DNA of 64,000 nt from Actinacidiphila epipremni (lineage in GTDB: Bacteria; Actinomycetota; Actinomycetes; Streptomycetales; Streptomycetaceae). Below are positions 9,318 through 19,093 of this stretch, one piece after another. Location: assembly GCF_012034175.1 (NCBI RefSeq), contig NZ_JAATEJ010000002.1, positions 434,001 to 498,000 of the forward strand, read 5' to 3'. The notes under the pieces were generated by a model. That model saw only the letters and a list, made by a program, of their open reading frames with translations, did no database searches and was not told where the DNA came from. Positions within the stretch are counted from its first letter, which is position 1. Each line of letters opens with the position of its first letter. The position numbers and the translations under genes are program-made.

Positions 9318-10274
9318 TCAGACGGCCGCGGACTGCGCGGCGTCCGCCTCGGCCGCCTCCGCCTCGGCGACCACACCGGCGACCCGGCGCAGCTTCTTCA
9401 TCGGGCCGAGCTCACCCTCGTAGACCTTCTTGACGCCGTCGCCGAGCGAGGTCTCGATGATGCGGATGTCGCGCACCAGCCGCTCCAGGCCCTGCGACTC
9501 GACCGAGGCGGCCTGGTCGGAGCCCCACATGGCGCGGTCGAGGGTGATGTGCCGCTCGACGAAGACCGCGCCGAGCGCGACCGCGGCGAGCGTGGTCTGC
9601 AGGCCGACCTCGTGGCCGCTGTAGCCGACCGGCACGTTCGGGTACTCGGTCTGCAGTGTGTTGATCATCCGCAGGTTGAGCTCTTCGTGCTTGGCGGGGT
9701 ACGTCGACGTGGCGTGGCAGAGCACGATGTTGTCGCTGCCCAGCACCTCCACCGCGTGCCGGATCTGCTTGGGCGTCGACATGCCGGTGGACAGGATCAC
9801 CGTGCGGCCGGTGGCGCGCAGCGCCCGCAGCAGGTCGTCGTCGGTCAGGCACGCGGAGGCGACCTTGTGCGCGGGCACGTCGAACTTCTCCAGGAACGCG
9901 ACGGACTCCACGTCCCACGGCGAGGCGAACCAGTCGATGCCGCGCTTGCGGCAGTACTCGTCGATCGCCCGGTAGCCGTCCTCGTCGAACTCGACGCGGT
10001 GCCGGTAGTCGATGTACGTCATACGGCCCCAGGGGGTGTCGCGCTCGATCTCCCACTGGTCGCGCGGGGTGCAGATCTCCGGGGTGCGCTTCTGGAACTT
10101 GACCGCGTCGCAGCCCGCGGCGACGGCCGCGTCGATCAGGGCGAAGGCGTTCTCCAGGTCGCCGTTGTGGTTGATGCCGATCTCGCCGGTGATGTAGACG
10201 GGCTGGCCGTTGCCGATGTGGCGGGAGCCCACGGGGCGGAGGTTGGCGGGAAGGGAAGCGAGAGGAGAGGTCAC
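9318..10274 (-). CDS. neuB: Nonulosonic (sialic/Kdn) acid synthase, NeuB family, lacking SAF domain
   Basis: Condenses phosphoenolpyruvate with a mannose-type sugar (ManNAc, mannose or a 6-phosphate) to a nine-carbon nonulosonic acid. TIM-barrel hallmarks are GEIGINHNGDLENAF, CDAVKFQKR, ILSTGMST, LCHATSTYPAKHEELNL, GYSGHEVG and the metal-site ERHITLDRAMWGSDQAAS. The start is GTG 10274 behind AAGGA; the longer ATG frame reads through intergenic sequence. The protein is about 318 residues and ends in an Ala/Glu tail, so the C-terminal antifreeze-like SAF domain of classic NeuB (about 60 residues) is missing. Which sugar is made cannot be read from the sequence; the HAD fused to the neighbouring NeuA favours a phosphorylated substrate and Kdn. 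Confidence 0.9.
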   Translation of the reverse strand: MTSPLASLPANLRPVGSRHIGNGQPVYITGEIGINHNGDLENAFALIDAAVAAGCDAVKFQKRTPEICTPRDQWEIERDTPWGRMTYIDYRHRVEFDEDGYRAIDEYCRKRGIDWFASPWDVESVAFLEKFDVPAHKVASACLTDDDLLRALRATGRTVILSTGMSTPKQIRHAVEVLGSDNIVLCHATSTYPAKHEELNLRMINTLQTEYPNVPVGYSGHEVGLQTTLAAVALGAVFVERHITLDRAMWGSDQAASVESQGLERLVRDIRIIETSLGDGVKKVYEGELGPMKKLRRVAGVVAEAEAAEADAAQSAAV

Positions 10275-10333
10275 GGGTGGTTCCTTAGGGGGATGGGGGA
10301 TGACAGGGGTGCCAGAGGTGGCGGGTGGCCGGG

Positions 10334-11590
10334 TCAGCGGGCCAGAGTGGGGCCGAGCAGCCACGCGGCGATCTCGCGGATCGCCCCGAAGCCGCCGTCG
10401 GCCGTGGTGATCGCACGGGCGGCGGCCCGTACGACGTCATGGGCGCCCGCGACGGCGACGGGCCAGCCGACCAGGCCGAAGCACGGCAGGTCGTTGACGT
10501 CGTTGCCGGCGTAGAGCACCCGCTCGGGCGCGATGCCGTTCTCCTCGCACCACTGCTTGAGCGCGAGGTCCTTGCGGTCGATGCCGTGCAGGACGGGCAC
10601 GTCGAGCTTTCTCGCCCGCGCGGCCACGACCGGGTTGGTCTCGGTGGACAGGATGAGGACGGGCAGTCCCGCGCGGCGCAGCGCCGCGATCCCGAGCCCG
10701 TCACCGCGGTGCACGGTGACGGCCTCGTGTCCGTCCGCGTCGATCAGCACCCGGTCGTCCGTCTGGGTGCCGTCGAAGTCGAGTACGACCGCGTCGACGT
10801 CGTCGCGGGTCGGGGTGGCCGCCGTGGGGTCCAGCAGCGGGGCCAGGGCGCGGGCGCGGGTGAGGTCGGCGGGCTCGTCGATCTCCAGCACCTTCGCCGG
10901 GTCGGTGCGCACGAGGGCCGTGCGGCCGAAGAAGCGGTGGTTCGCGGCGCGGAAGCCGGGGGCGCGCATGGCGTACGCGGTGCCGGTCTCCAGCAGGTCC
11001 TGCGGGCGGTCCTGGCGGCGGGGGCGGGTGGCCTTGTCGTGGTTGACGCCGTAGGCGGAGCCGGACGCCGGCGTGGAGCCGGGGCCCTCGGTGCCTTCGG
11101 CCGCCTCGCGCCAGATGAAGCCGTGGAAGGGGGCGACGGTGTGCGCGGTGTCGGCCCCGCCGTCTATGACGGCCGCGACGACGCCGTCGACCTCCTCGGC
11201 GGTGATGAAGGGGCTGGTGCACTGGACGAGCAGCACCACGTCGGTGCTGCCCGGCGCGCGGCCGGCCATGGCCTCGTACGCGTCCATGGCGTGCAGGACG
11301 GCGGCCTCGCTGGTCGCGGTGTCGCCCGCGATGGCCGCGGGGCGCAGCACGACCTCGGCGCCGGCGGTCCTGGCGGCCTCGGCGATCGACGGGTCGTCCG
11401 TCGACACGACGACGTCCGTGATCCGCCTGGCCCGCCGGCAGGCGTGCACCGCGCGGGCGACGAGCGGCACGCCGCCGACCGCCGCGAGGTTCTTCCCGGG
11501 CACGCCCTTGGAGCCCCCCCGCGCGGGGATGACGGCCAGCACGGTGTGGCTTCCCGCCGGTTCCACCGGCGCCCGGTCGGCTTTGCTCAT
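10334..11590 (-). CDS. neuA: Bifunctional CMP-nonulosonate synthetase / KdsC-like HAD phosphatase
   Basis: 418 residues. The N-terminal cytidylyltransferase carries the NeuA signature VIPARGGSKGVPGKN (residues 20-34) and LLVQCTSPF. The C-terminal HAD domain starts about residue 265 with the catalytic DFDGTQTDD (Asp271 and Asp273), followed by ILSTETN and YAGNDVNDLPCF as in KdsC-type phosphatases. The fusion would remove a 9-phosphate and then activate the sugar with CTP. The start ATG 11590 has AGGAG upstream; the longer open frame overlaps the upstream gene out of phase and is a shadow. It lies 59 nt before neuB. Confidence 0.9.
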   Translation of the reverse strand: MSKADRAPVEPAGSHTVLAVIPARGGSKGVPGKNLAAVGGVPLVARAVHACRRARRITDVVVSTDDPSIAEAARTAGAEVVLRPAAIAGDTATSEAAVLHAMDAYEAMAGRAPGSTDVVLLVQCTSPFITAEEVDGVVAAVIDGGADTAHTVAPFHGFIWREAAEGTEGPGSTPASGSAYGVNHDKATRPRRQDRPQDLLETGTAYAMRAPGFRAANHRFFGRTALVRTDPAKVLEIDEPADLTRARALAPLLDPTAATPTRDDVDAVVLDFDGTQTDDRVLIDADGHEAVTVHRGDGLGIAALRRAGLPVLILSTETNPVVAARARKLDVPVLHGIDRKDLALKQWCEENGIAPERVLYAGNDVNDLPCFGLVGWPVAVAGAHDVVRAAARAITTADGGFGAIREIAAWLLGPTLAR

Positions 11591-11682
11591 GGGGTGACTC
11601 CTGTCATGACTGTGCGGCTCTGATGCGGCGGGCGGTGCGGTCCCCGCGCCCCTGGCCGGCGCCCGGCGGCGCCGACCCGCGC

Positions 11683-12981
11683 TCACAGCTGGCCCCAGCG
11701 GCGGATCGCGGGGGCCACGCGTTGGACGCCCTGGCGGTAAGCGGTCCGCGCGGAGTTGCGGACGAAGTCGCGGACCGCCGTGCGGACGGGGCCGGCCTCG
11801 CGGGGGGTGAAGCCGTCGACGGGCTCGCCCGTGGCGTCGAGGCCGTGCCGGGCGAGGACGCCGGGGAGGTAGCCCGGCGCGGTGCGTACCGTGTAGTAGG
11901 GGGCCAGCGGCGGCAGTTCGGCCTGGTCGAGCAGCGCGGCGACCCGGCCGCGCAAGGTCGCGTAGGGCGAGGCGCCGGAGACGCCGTGCGTGGCCGTCCA
12001 CTCCTCGGAGGCGACCGGCAGCGCCCCGTCGTCGAGCTCGTCCCAGGAGGCGTAGCAGCCGGAGCCGAGGAAGTGGTGGTTGCCCAGCGCCTCGCGGATG
12101 CCGAGGTCGGTGAGCACGGCGGTGGGGATGCCGCGGTGCAGCGACTCCAGCGCGGCGGTCGAGCTGACCGTGACCAGCAGGTCGGTACGGTCCAGGACCT
12201 CGGCCATGTTGCCGTACACCAGGTGCACGTTGGCCGGCGGTTCGAGGGCGGCGACCAGCTTCTGGTACGGCTGCTCCTCGATGTGCGTGGTGTGCTCGCC
12301 CGGCTTGCTGCGCAGCTTGACCAGCACCTCGCGCGACGGGTGCAGCCGGGCGTGCGCGACGGCCCGGCGCAGCAGGTGCAGCCGGTCCTTGCGGCTGTCG
12401 GGCACCGACGGCTGGACGGCGAAGGTGACGGTGAAGGGCCGGCTCTCGTCAGGCTTGTACGGGTCGCCGCCGAGGAAGGGCAGCGCCGTCTCGACGATGC
12501 TGCCGGTGCGGTAGCCGACGCCCTCGTAGACCTCGCGGAAACGGCGTGCGTCGTCCGCGCTGTTGGCCAGGACGACATCCGCACCGGCGCGCAGCAGCAG
12601 CCCGTCGGCGAGCTTCTCGTAGACGACGCCGACGTATCCGGTGACGACGACCGGGCGGCGGGTACGGCCGCGCCAGGCGTGGCCGAGGCCGTGCAGCAGC
12701 GCCTGGACGGTGCCGCCGACGCAGGAGACCACCAGTACGTCGCAGGTGTCGGCGCTGGTCTCGGCGAGGATCTCCGCCATGGTCAGCTCGACCATCGTGT
12801 CGGCGGGGATGCCGAGTTCGGCGAGCTGGCGGGGCGTGGGGGTGGCGCGGCCACGCAGCAGGCGCGCGTCGAGCCGGGCCTCGGGGTCGATCCGGCGCGC
12901 GGTGAGCGCGCCCCACTTCCACCGGGTGTCCGAGTCGGCGATCACCGTGACCCGCAGCGGGCCTGACGTACGTGTTGGCAC
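11683..12981 (-). CDS. DUF6716-type putative glycosyltransferase
   Basis: 432 residues, first gene of the leftward nonulosonate operon. GT-B-like outline: an N-terminal half with VTVIADSDTRWKWG, VLVVSCVGGTVQALLHGLG and VVTGYVGVVYEKLADGL, and a C-terminal half with YGNMAEVLDRTDLLVTVSSTAALESLHRGIPTAVL, the pattern of a polymer-type (CDP-glycerol/polysialic-like) transferase donor pocket. I recall this family as DUF6716 in actinobacterial wall-polymer loci; the exact reaction is unknown. GTG start at 12981. The spacing to neuA is 92 nt. Confidence 0.75.
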   Translation of the reverse strand: MPTRTSGPLRVTVIADSDTRWKWGALTARRIDPEARLDARLLRGRATPTPRQLAELGIPADTMVELTMAEILAETSADTCDVLVVSCVGGTVQALLHGLGHAWRGRTRRPVVVTGYVGVVYEKLADGLLLRAGADVVLANSADDARRFREVYEGVGYRTGSIVETALPFLGGDPYKPDESRPFTVTFAVQPSVPDSRKDRLHLLRRAVAHARLHPSREVLVKLRSKPGEHTTHIEEQPYQKLVAALEPPANVHLVYGNMAEVLDRTDLLVTVSSTAALESLHRGIPTAVLTDLGIREALGNHHFLGSGCYASWDELDDGALPVASEEWTATHGVSGASPYATLRGRVAALLDQAELPPLAPYYTVRTAPGYLPGVLARHGLDATGEPVDGFTPREAGPVRTAVRDFVRNSARTAYRQGVQRVAPAIRRWGQL

Positions 12982-13166
12982 ACGCCGACAGTAGGAAGCG
13001 GGCGGGTGGAATTAACGAAGTGAAGGCCAACGGGAGGTAAACAGAATGCCGCTACTTCGCACGAAAGGCCGCCGAGCAGCCACAACACCGGCTGGACATT
13101 TTCCGTTTACCCAAACGTTCCCCGCTCGCCAAGTGCCCCGCCGGGCAAGACCATAGGATTCATCGA
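12982..13166. promoter_or_regulatory. Divergent promoter region of the nonulosonate-polymer locus
   Basis: The 185-nt space between the leftward DUF6716 gene and the rightward GT2 gene. It is less GC-rich than its surroundings (for example GGAATTAACGAAGTGAAGG at 13009-13027). Both transcription units must start here or nearby, but I cannot assign -10 and -35 hexamers with confidence. Confidence 0.5.
13046..13156 (+). CDS. Possible 36-residue leader ORF before the GT2 gene
   Basis: ATG at 13046 sits 8 nt after a strong GGAGG (13033-13037) and opens a 36-codon frame ending TAG 10 nt before the GT2 GTG. The peptide is basic (MPLLRTKGRRAATTPAG...) with no recognised domain. It has a better ribosome-binding site than the gene it precedes. 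It could be a translated leader, or the GGAGG could be coincidental; low confidence. Confidence 0.3.
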   Translation: MPLLRTKGRRAATTPAGHFPFTQTFPARQVPRRARP

Positions 13167-14186
13167 GTGGTCAAGCTCTCCGTCATCGTGACGTTCTACA
13201 ACGTGCAGCAATTCGTACCCGATGCACTGCACAGCCTGCGGGCGAACAGCCGTCCGGATTTCGAGTTCCTGCTCATGGACGACGGCTCTTCCGATCTGAC
13301 GCCCCGGCTGCTCGAAGAGGGGGCCCGCACCCTCCCCGGCGCGCGCGTCCTCCGGCGCGACCACGGCGGCGTCTCGGCGCTGCGCAACGCCGGCATCGAC
13401 GCCTCGAAGGGCGACTACCTCACCTTCATGGACGGCGACGACTGGATGGCCCCCGGCTACCTGGCCCAGCTGACCCGGGCGATGGAGGAGCTGGACGTCG
13501 ACTTCCTGCGCACCGACCACGTCAAGTGCACCGGCGCCGAGCGGGAGATCGTCCGGGCCCCGCACGGCCGGCGCGGCGCGGTCCTCGACCCGCGCGCCTG
13601 CATCCTGCCCGCCGAGCGGCCCTCGCTCGTCGACTACCCGAACCTGCCCTTCGGCGCGTACCACCGGCGCGCGGTCGACCAGGGCCTGATGCGGATGCCC
13701 GAGGAGCTGCGGACCGCCGAGGACCGGCTGTGGGCCTGGCGCATGCACCTGGCGGCGAAGTCCGTCGGCGTCGTCAGCCTGCTGGGAATGCATTACCGGC
13801 GCGACGTCACGACCTCGCTCACCCGCATCGGCGACGAACGCCAATTGGACTTCGTCCGCTCCTGCGAACTCGTATTCGACATGCTGGCCGAGGACCCGGA
13901 CGGCGACCGATTCCTGCCGAAGGCGATCCGGCAGTTCTGCGCGCTGATCGTCTTTCACCTGGAGCAGATAGACCGCTTCGAGCCGGCCATCGCCCGGCGG
14001 CTCAAGACGGTGGCCGCGGCGGCGCTGGGCCGGCTGCCGCAGGACGTGCTCGGCGGTGTCCTGGACTCCATGGACGTCGAGCGCAGTACGAAGATCCGCC
14101 GGCTGCGCTGGCGTTCCGGCGGGGCCGGCGGCCGGGGAGCCGCCGCGGAAGCGGTCGCCTCCGGCGGAACGGCGGTCGCGCGATGA
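13167..14186 (+). CDS. Family 2 glycosyltransferase
   Basis: 339 residues, GT-A fold. Classic N-terminal LSVIVTFYNVQQFVPDALHSL, MDDGSSDLTPRLLEE and the metal-binding DXD-like FMDGDDWMAPGYL, with GGVSALRNAGIDASKGDYL between. Likely builds the backbone or linkage sugar of the wall polymer whose nonulosonic acid is made by the divergent operon. GTG start preceded by TAGGA. Its TGA overlaps the ATG of the following polysialyltransferase-like gene as ATGA, indicating translational coupling. Confidence 0.88.
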   Translation: MVKLSVIVTFYNVQQFVPDALHSLRANSRPDFEFLLMDDGSSDLTPRLLEEGARTLPGARVLRRDHGGVSALRNAGIDASKGDYLTFMDGDDWMAPGYLAQLTRAMEELDVDFLRTDHVKCTGAEREIVRAPHGRRGAVLDPRACILPAERPSLVDYPNLPFGAYHRRAVDQGLMRMPEELRTAEDRLWAWRMHLAAKSVGVVSLLGMHYRRDVTTSLTRIGDERQLDFVRSCELVFDMLAEDPDGDRFLPKAIRQFCALIVFHLEQIDRFEPAIARRLKTVAAAALGRLPQDVLGGVLDSMDVERSTKIRRLRWRSGGAGGRGAAAEAVASGGTAVAR

Positions 14187-15541
14187 CCACCCAGCTGCTG
14201 ATGGCGTCCACTCTCTACGGCGCCGCGACGCTCGCCGCCGCGATCGACGCGGACGCGCTGCCGCCCGCCGACCGGCGCATCCTGGTCGTGAGCAACAACG
14301 CCGGCGTGCCCGAGACGCACCCGGGCCTGGACCAGGCGCCCGGCTTCGAGGCGCTGCGCAGCCGCTTCGACCGGCTCGTGTCGTGGAACGAGCTGATCAG
14401 CCCGCTGCACCCGGGCGGCTGGAGCCCGCGGGTCAACGAGATCCCCATGTGGGAGCGGCATGTGCGGATGGCGTGGGAGCTCGGGGACGACGACGTCGAG
14501 CTGGTCGTGGAGTCGATCCAGGTGCCGCCGTCGCTGGCGTTCGCGCAGATCTTCACCGGCGCGCCGATCTCCGTCTACGCCGACGGGCTGATGTCGTACG
14601 GGCCGACCCGCAACAAGCTGGGCCTGCTCGTGGACACCCGTATCGACCGGCTGCTGCACCTGGATCTCGTGCCGGGGCTCCGGCCGCTGCTGCTCAGCGA
14701 GTTCGGGGTGGAGCCCGAGGTCGTGCCGAGCGCGGAGTTCACCAAGGTGCTCCAGGAGGTCGCGGAGGCGTCCGCGTACGCCGGCGGGGACAGCCTCGCC
14801 GAGGTGCCGCAGGGCGCGGCGCTGCTGCTCGGGCAGTACCTGTCCGCGCTGCGGATCCTCTCCGTCAAGGAAGAGGAGGAGCTGCACCTGGCGATGGTGC
14901 GGGGCGCTGCCGCGCTGGGGCACAAGGACATCGTCTTCAAGCCGCATCCGACGGCGCCGGCGAGCTGGACGGAGCCGCTGGTCGCCGAGGCGGCGCGGCT
15001 GGGCTGCACGCTCACGGTGCTCAACACTCCGGTGCTGGCGGAGGTGGTCTACCAGAAGGCGCGTCCCGCGCTGGTCGCCGGCTGCTTCTCCACCGCGCTG
15101 CTGACCGCGTCGGCGCTGTACGGCATCCCCGTCGCCCGTACCGGGACCGGCCTGCTGCTCGACCGGCTCTCGCCGTACCAGAACAGCAACCGCGTCCCCG
15201 TCACGATCGTCCACGCGCTGCTCCCCGACCTCGCCGACCCGGCGGCCGTCCGCGCCTGGTCCCCGCCCACGCCGGCCTCCGTCGCCGCGGACCTCACTCC
15301 GCTGGTCCGCACGGTCGGCTTCTGCATGCAGTCGGCGGCGTACCCGCACCTGCGCGAGGAGGCTGCCGCCTGGCTTGCGGCGAACCTCACGAAGCGGACC
15401 TGGCCTTACTTCAAGCGCCGCCGCCTCACCTCCCTCGCCCTCCCGGGCGGCGTCCCCGCGAAGCTCTCCTTCGTCCCCCGCAACCGCGTAGTCCGCCGCG
15501 TAGCCAAACGCGCCCGAGCCCTCCAAAAAAAAATCCGCTAA
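14183..15541 (+). CDS. Polysialyltransferase-like glycosyltransferase (second copy)
   Basis: 452 residues of the alpha-2,8-polysialyltransferase-like family. Features: TQLLMASTLYGAATLAAAID at the start, ISVYADGLMSYGPTRNKLG, the HP motif region DIVFKPHPTAPASW, and the donor-site segment CFSTALLTASALYGIPVARTGTG. With the first copy (7949-9214) it gives the locus two polymerase-like transferases. The C-terminus is basic (FKRRRLTSL, RNRVVRRVAKRARALQKKIR), suiting membrane-surface attachment. A run of nine A residues (15525-15533) encodes the final Lys-Lys and is unusual in this GC-rich DNA. Confidence 0.82.
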   Translation: MTTQLLMASTLYGAATLAAAIDADALPPADRRILVVSNNAGVPETHPGLDQAPGFEALRSRFDRLVSWNELISPLHPGGWSPRVNEIPMWERHVRMAWELGDDDVELVVESIQVPPSLAFAQIFTGAPISVYADGLMSYGPTRNKLGLLVDTRIDRLLHLDLVPGLRPLLLSEFGVEPEVVPSAEFTKVLQEVAEASAYAGGDSLAEVPQGAALLLGQYLSALRILSVKEEEELHLAMVRGAAALGHKDIVFKPHPTAPASWTEPLVAEAARLGCTLTVLNTPVLAEVVYQKARPALVAGCFSTALLTASALYGIPVARTGTGLLLDRLSPYQNSNRVPVTIVHALLPDLADPAAVRAWSPPTPASVAADLTPLVRTVGFCMQSAAYPHLREEAAAWLAANLTKRTWPYFKRRRLTSLALPGGVPAKLSFVPRNRVVRRVAKRARALQKKIR

Positions 15542-15640
15542 CCCCGCCCCTCCCCCCCCCGGGAGCTTCGGGGCTCGCGGCTGCGCCGCGGGGCGCTTTC
15601 TCGGGGGCGCGGGGCTGACGTTTGCGCCGGACGCCAACCA

Positions 15641-16171
15641 CCAGGGGCGCGAGGAACTGCGCGCGCAACCCACCACCGACCGGTGGTCCGGAACGAACCG
15701 AACAGCCCCTCTCGGACGGTGGCGACGTGCACGCCGGTCACTGGCTGGCCGCGCAGTTCCCCGCGCCCCTGGTGTGCTGCCCCGCGGCGCAGCCGCAAGC
15801 CCCCGCCCGGGAGGGCAACCTCGACGCCGGACGGTCACCACCCAGGGGCGCGGGGAACTGCGCGCGCAACCCACCACCGGCCGGTGGTCCGGATCGGACC
15901 GAACAGCCCCTTACGGACGGTGGCGACGTGCACGCCGGTCACTGGCTGGCCGCGCAGTTCCCCGCGCCCCTGGTGTGCTGGCCCGCGGCGCAGTCGCAAG
16001 CCCCCGCCCGGGAGGGCAACCTCGACGCCAGACGGCCACCACCCAGGGGCGCGGGGAACTGCGCGCGCAACCCACCACCGACCGGTGGCCCGGACCGAAC
16101 CGAACAGCCCCCTTGGGACGGTGACGACCTGCAGGCCGCATACGGCTGGTCGCGCAGTTCCCCGCGCCCCT
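15641..16171. repeat. Three tandem ~201-bp repeat units with inverted ends
   Basis: Three copies begin at 15641, 15842 and 16043, an exact 201-bp period. Each begins with CCAGGGGCGCGGGGAACTGC (copy 1 has one substitution) and closes about 128 nt later with its inverse, GCAGTTCCCCGCGCCCCTGG, so each unit can fold into a long hairpin. Between the arms are conserved blocks such as CGGTGGTCCGGA and GAACAGCCCCT. Copies 1 and 2 also share the spacer after the right arm (CGCAAGCCCCCGCCCGGGAGG). Open frames across this array are artefacts of repeat composition. Related GGGGCGCGGGGAACTGCGC elements are, from memory, widespread in Streptomyces intergenic DNA. Confidence 0.85.
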
Positions 16172-16324
16172 GGTTTGCCGGCGTCCGGCGCAGACGTAGA
16201 CCCCGGGCGGTCGCGCCCACGCGGCGCCAGCCGCACAACAAACACAGCCCCGCGCCCCTGGTTTGCCGGCGTCCGGCGCAGGCGCAGACCCCGGGCGGTC
16301 GCGCCCACGCGGCGGCAGCCGCAA
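16161..16324. repeat. Direct repeat pair, ~87-bp period
   Basis: CCCGCGCCCCTGGTTTGCCG followed by GCGTCCGGCGCAG, CCCCGGGCGGTCGCGCCCAC and GCGGC-CAGCCGCA occurs at 16161 and again at 16248. The first copy overlaps the right arm of the third 201-bp unit, so the two repeat types share the GCGCCCCTGG arm. No gene is visible between 15542 and 16365. Confidence 0.8.
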
Positions 16325-16365
16325 GCCAAGGCCCGGCGGGGCAAGGCTCTGGCGCTGGCGCGAGG

Positions 16366-17946
<1,581 letters not shown>

Positions 17947-18146
17947 GCTGCACGCCTCCGCTGCGCTGGTGCTGCTCACGTGAAGTTACGGCCACGTACT
18001 GTAGCGGCGCCTTTGTGCAGCGTGCAGCCCCGCGGGCTGGGACCTTCCTCACAGTACGGAGTCCTCGTCCCGGGGTGTCGCAACCGCGCGGGCCGGAAAC
18101 GTGTCTATGCGGGCACAGCGGCCGACCGAGGGGGATAAAGAGGGCA

Positions 18147-19073
18147 ATGTCCACAGGCAGAGGCAGAAGCAGAAGAAGACAGCGGGCGACGGTGGCGGTG
18201 GCCGGTGCGGCGCTGGCCGCCGCGGTACTCGCCGCGTGCGGGCCGGGCGACGACACCGCCGGGGACTCCAAGGCCCCGGCGGCGACGACGCAGGCCACGA
18301 CCGCCGCCCCCACCACCGACCCGGCCACGACCGACCCGGCGACGACCACGCCGGCGCCGACCACCCCGGCCACCACCGCCGCGCCCTCCCCCTCGGCGAC
18401 ACCGACGACACCGGCGACGACCAAGCCGCCCGCCAAGCCCGCGGCCCTGATGACGATGGGCCAGACCAGCGCCCAGGTGCGTGAACTCCAGGCCCGCCTC
18501 GGCCAGTTGCACCTGTTCTCGCGCAACCCCACGGGCTACTACGGCACGGTGACGCAGAACGCGGTGAGCGACTTCCAGGAGCGGCACGGCCTGACCTCGA
18601 CCGGCACCGTCACGCAGACCACCTGGTCAAAGCTGAAGTCGCTCACGCACACCCCGACGCACAAGGAGCTCTACCCGCCGATCCCGGCCAACGCGCCCGG
18701 CAAGCTGGACTCCCGCTGCCTGACCGGCCGCGCGCTGTGCATCAGCAAGACCACCCGCACGCTGTCCTGGGTCATCGACGGCAAGGTCCAGGCGACGATG
18801 GACGTCCGGTTCGGCTCGCAGTACACGCCGACCCGCGAGGGCCTCTTCCATGTGAACTCCAAGAGCCGCGACCACGTCTCGACGATCTACCACACGGCGA
18901 TGCCGTACGCGATGTTCTTCAGCGGCGGCCAGGCCGTGCACTACTCCTCGGACTTCGCCGCCCGGGGATACGCGGGCGCCTCGCACGGCTGCGTCAACGT
19001 CCGCGACAAAGCCGCGATCGAGCGGCTCTTCGACCAGGTGAAGGTCGGCGACAAGGTCGTCGTCTACTGGTGA
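18147..19073 (+). CDS. L,D-transpeptidase lipoprotein with peptidoglycan-binding domain
   Basis: 308 residues. A lipoprotein signal ends in LAAC; a Thr/Pro/Ala-rich linker follows, then a PG_binding_1 domain (TSAQVRELQARLGQLHLFSR, YYGTVTQNAVSDFQERHGL) and a YkuD catalytic domain with the active-site motif ASHGCVNVRD. It would act outside the membrane making 3-3 crosslinks in peptidoglycan or attaching protein to it. Start ATG 18147 behind AAAGAGGG. The protein ends at the stop just before a strong terminator hairpin, so it is monocistronic. Confidence 0.92.
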   Translation: MSTGRGRSRRRQRATVAVAGAALAAAVLAACGPGDDTAGDSKAPAATTQATTAAPTTDPATTDPATTTPAPTTPATTAAPSPSATPTTPATTKPPAKPAALMTMGQTSAQVRELQARLGQLHLFSRNPTGYYGTVTQNAVSDFQERHGLTSTGTVTQTTWSKLKSLTHTPTHKELYPPIPANAPGKLDSRCLTGRALCISKTTRTLSWVIDGKVQATMDVRFGSQYTPTREGLFHVNSKSRDHVSTIYHTAMPYAMFFSGGQAVHYSSDFAARGYAGASHGCVNVRDKAAIERLFDQVKVGDKVVVYW

Positions 19074-19093
19074 GCCGCCCGTACGGGTGACGA

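Noticed and set aside
13526..15541. 671-codon frame extending the second polysialyltransferase upstream
   Set aside because: The first 219 codons overlap the GT2 gene out of phase and are Arg/Pro-rich; ATGA coupling at 14183 marks the true start.
15641..16171. CRISPR-like array
   Set aside because: Period is 201 bp and the intervening sequence is repeated too; there are no unique spacers and no cas genes.
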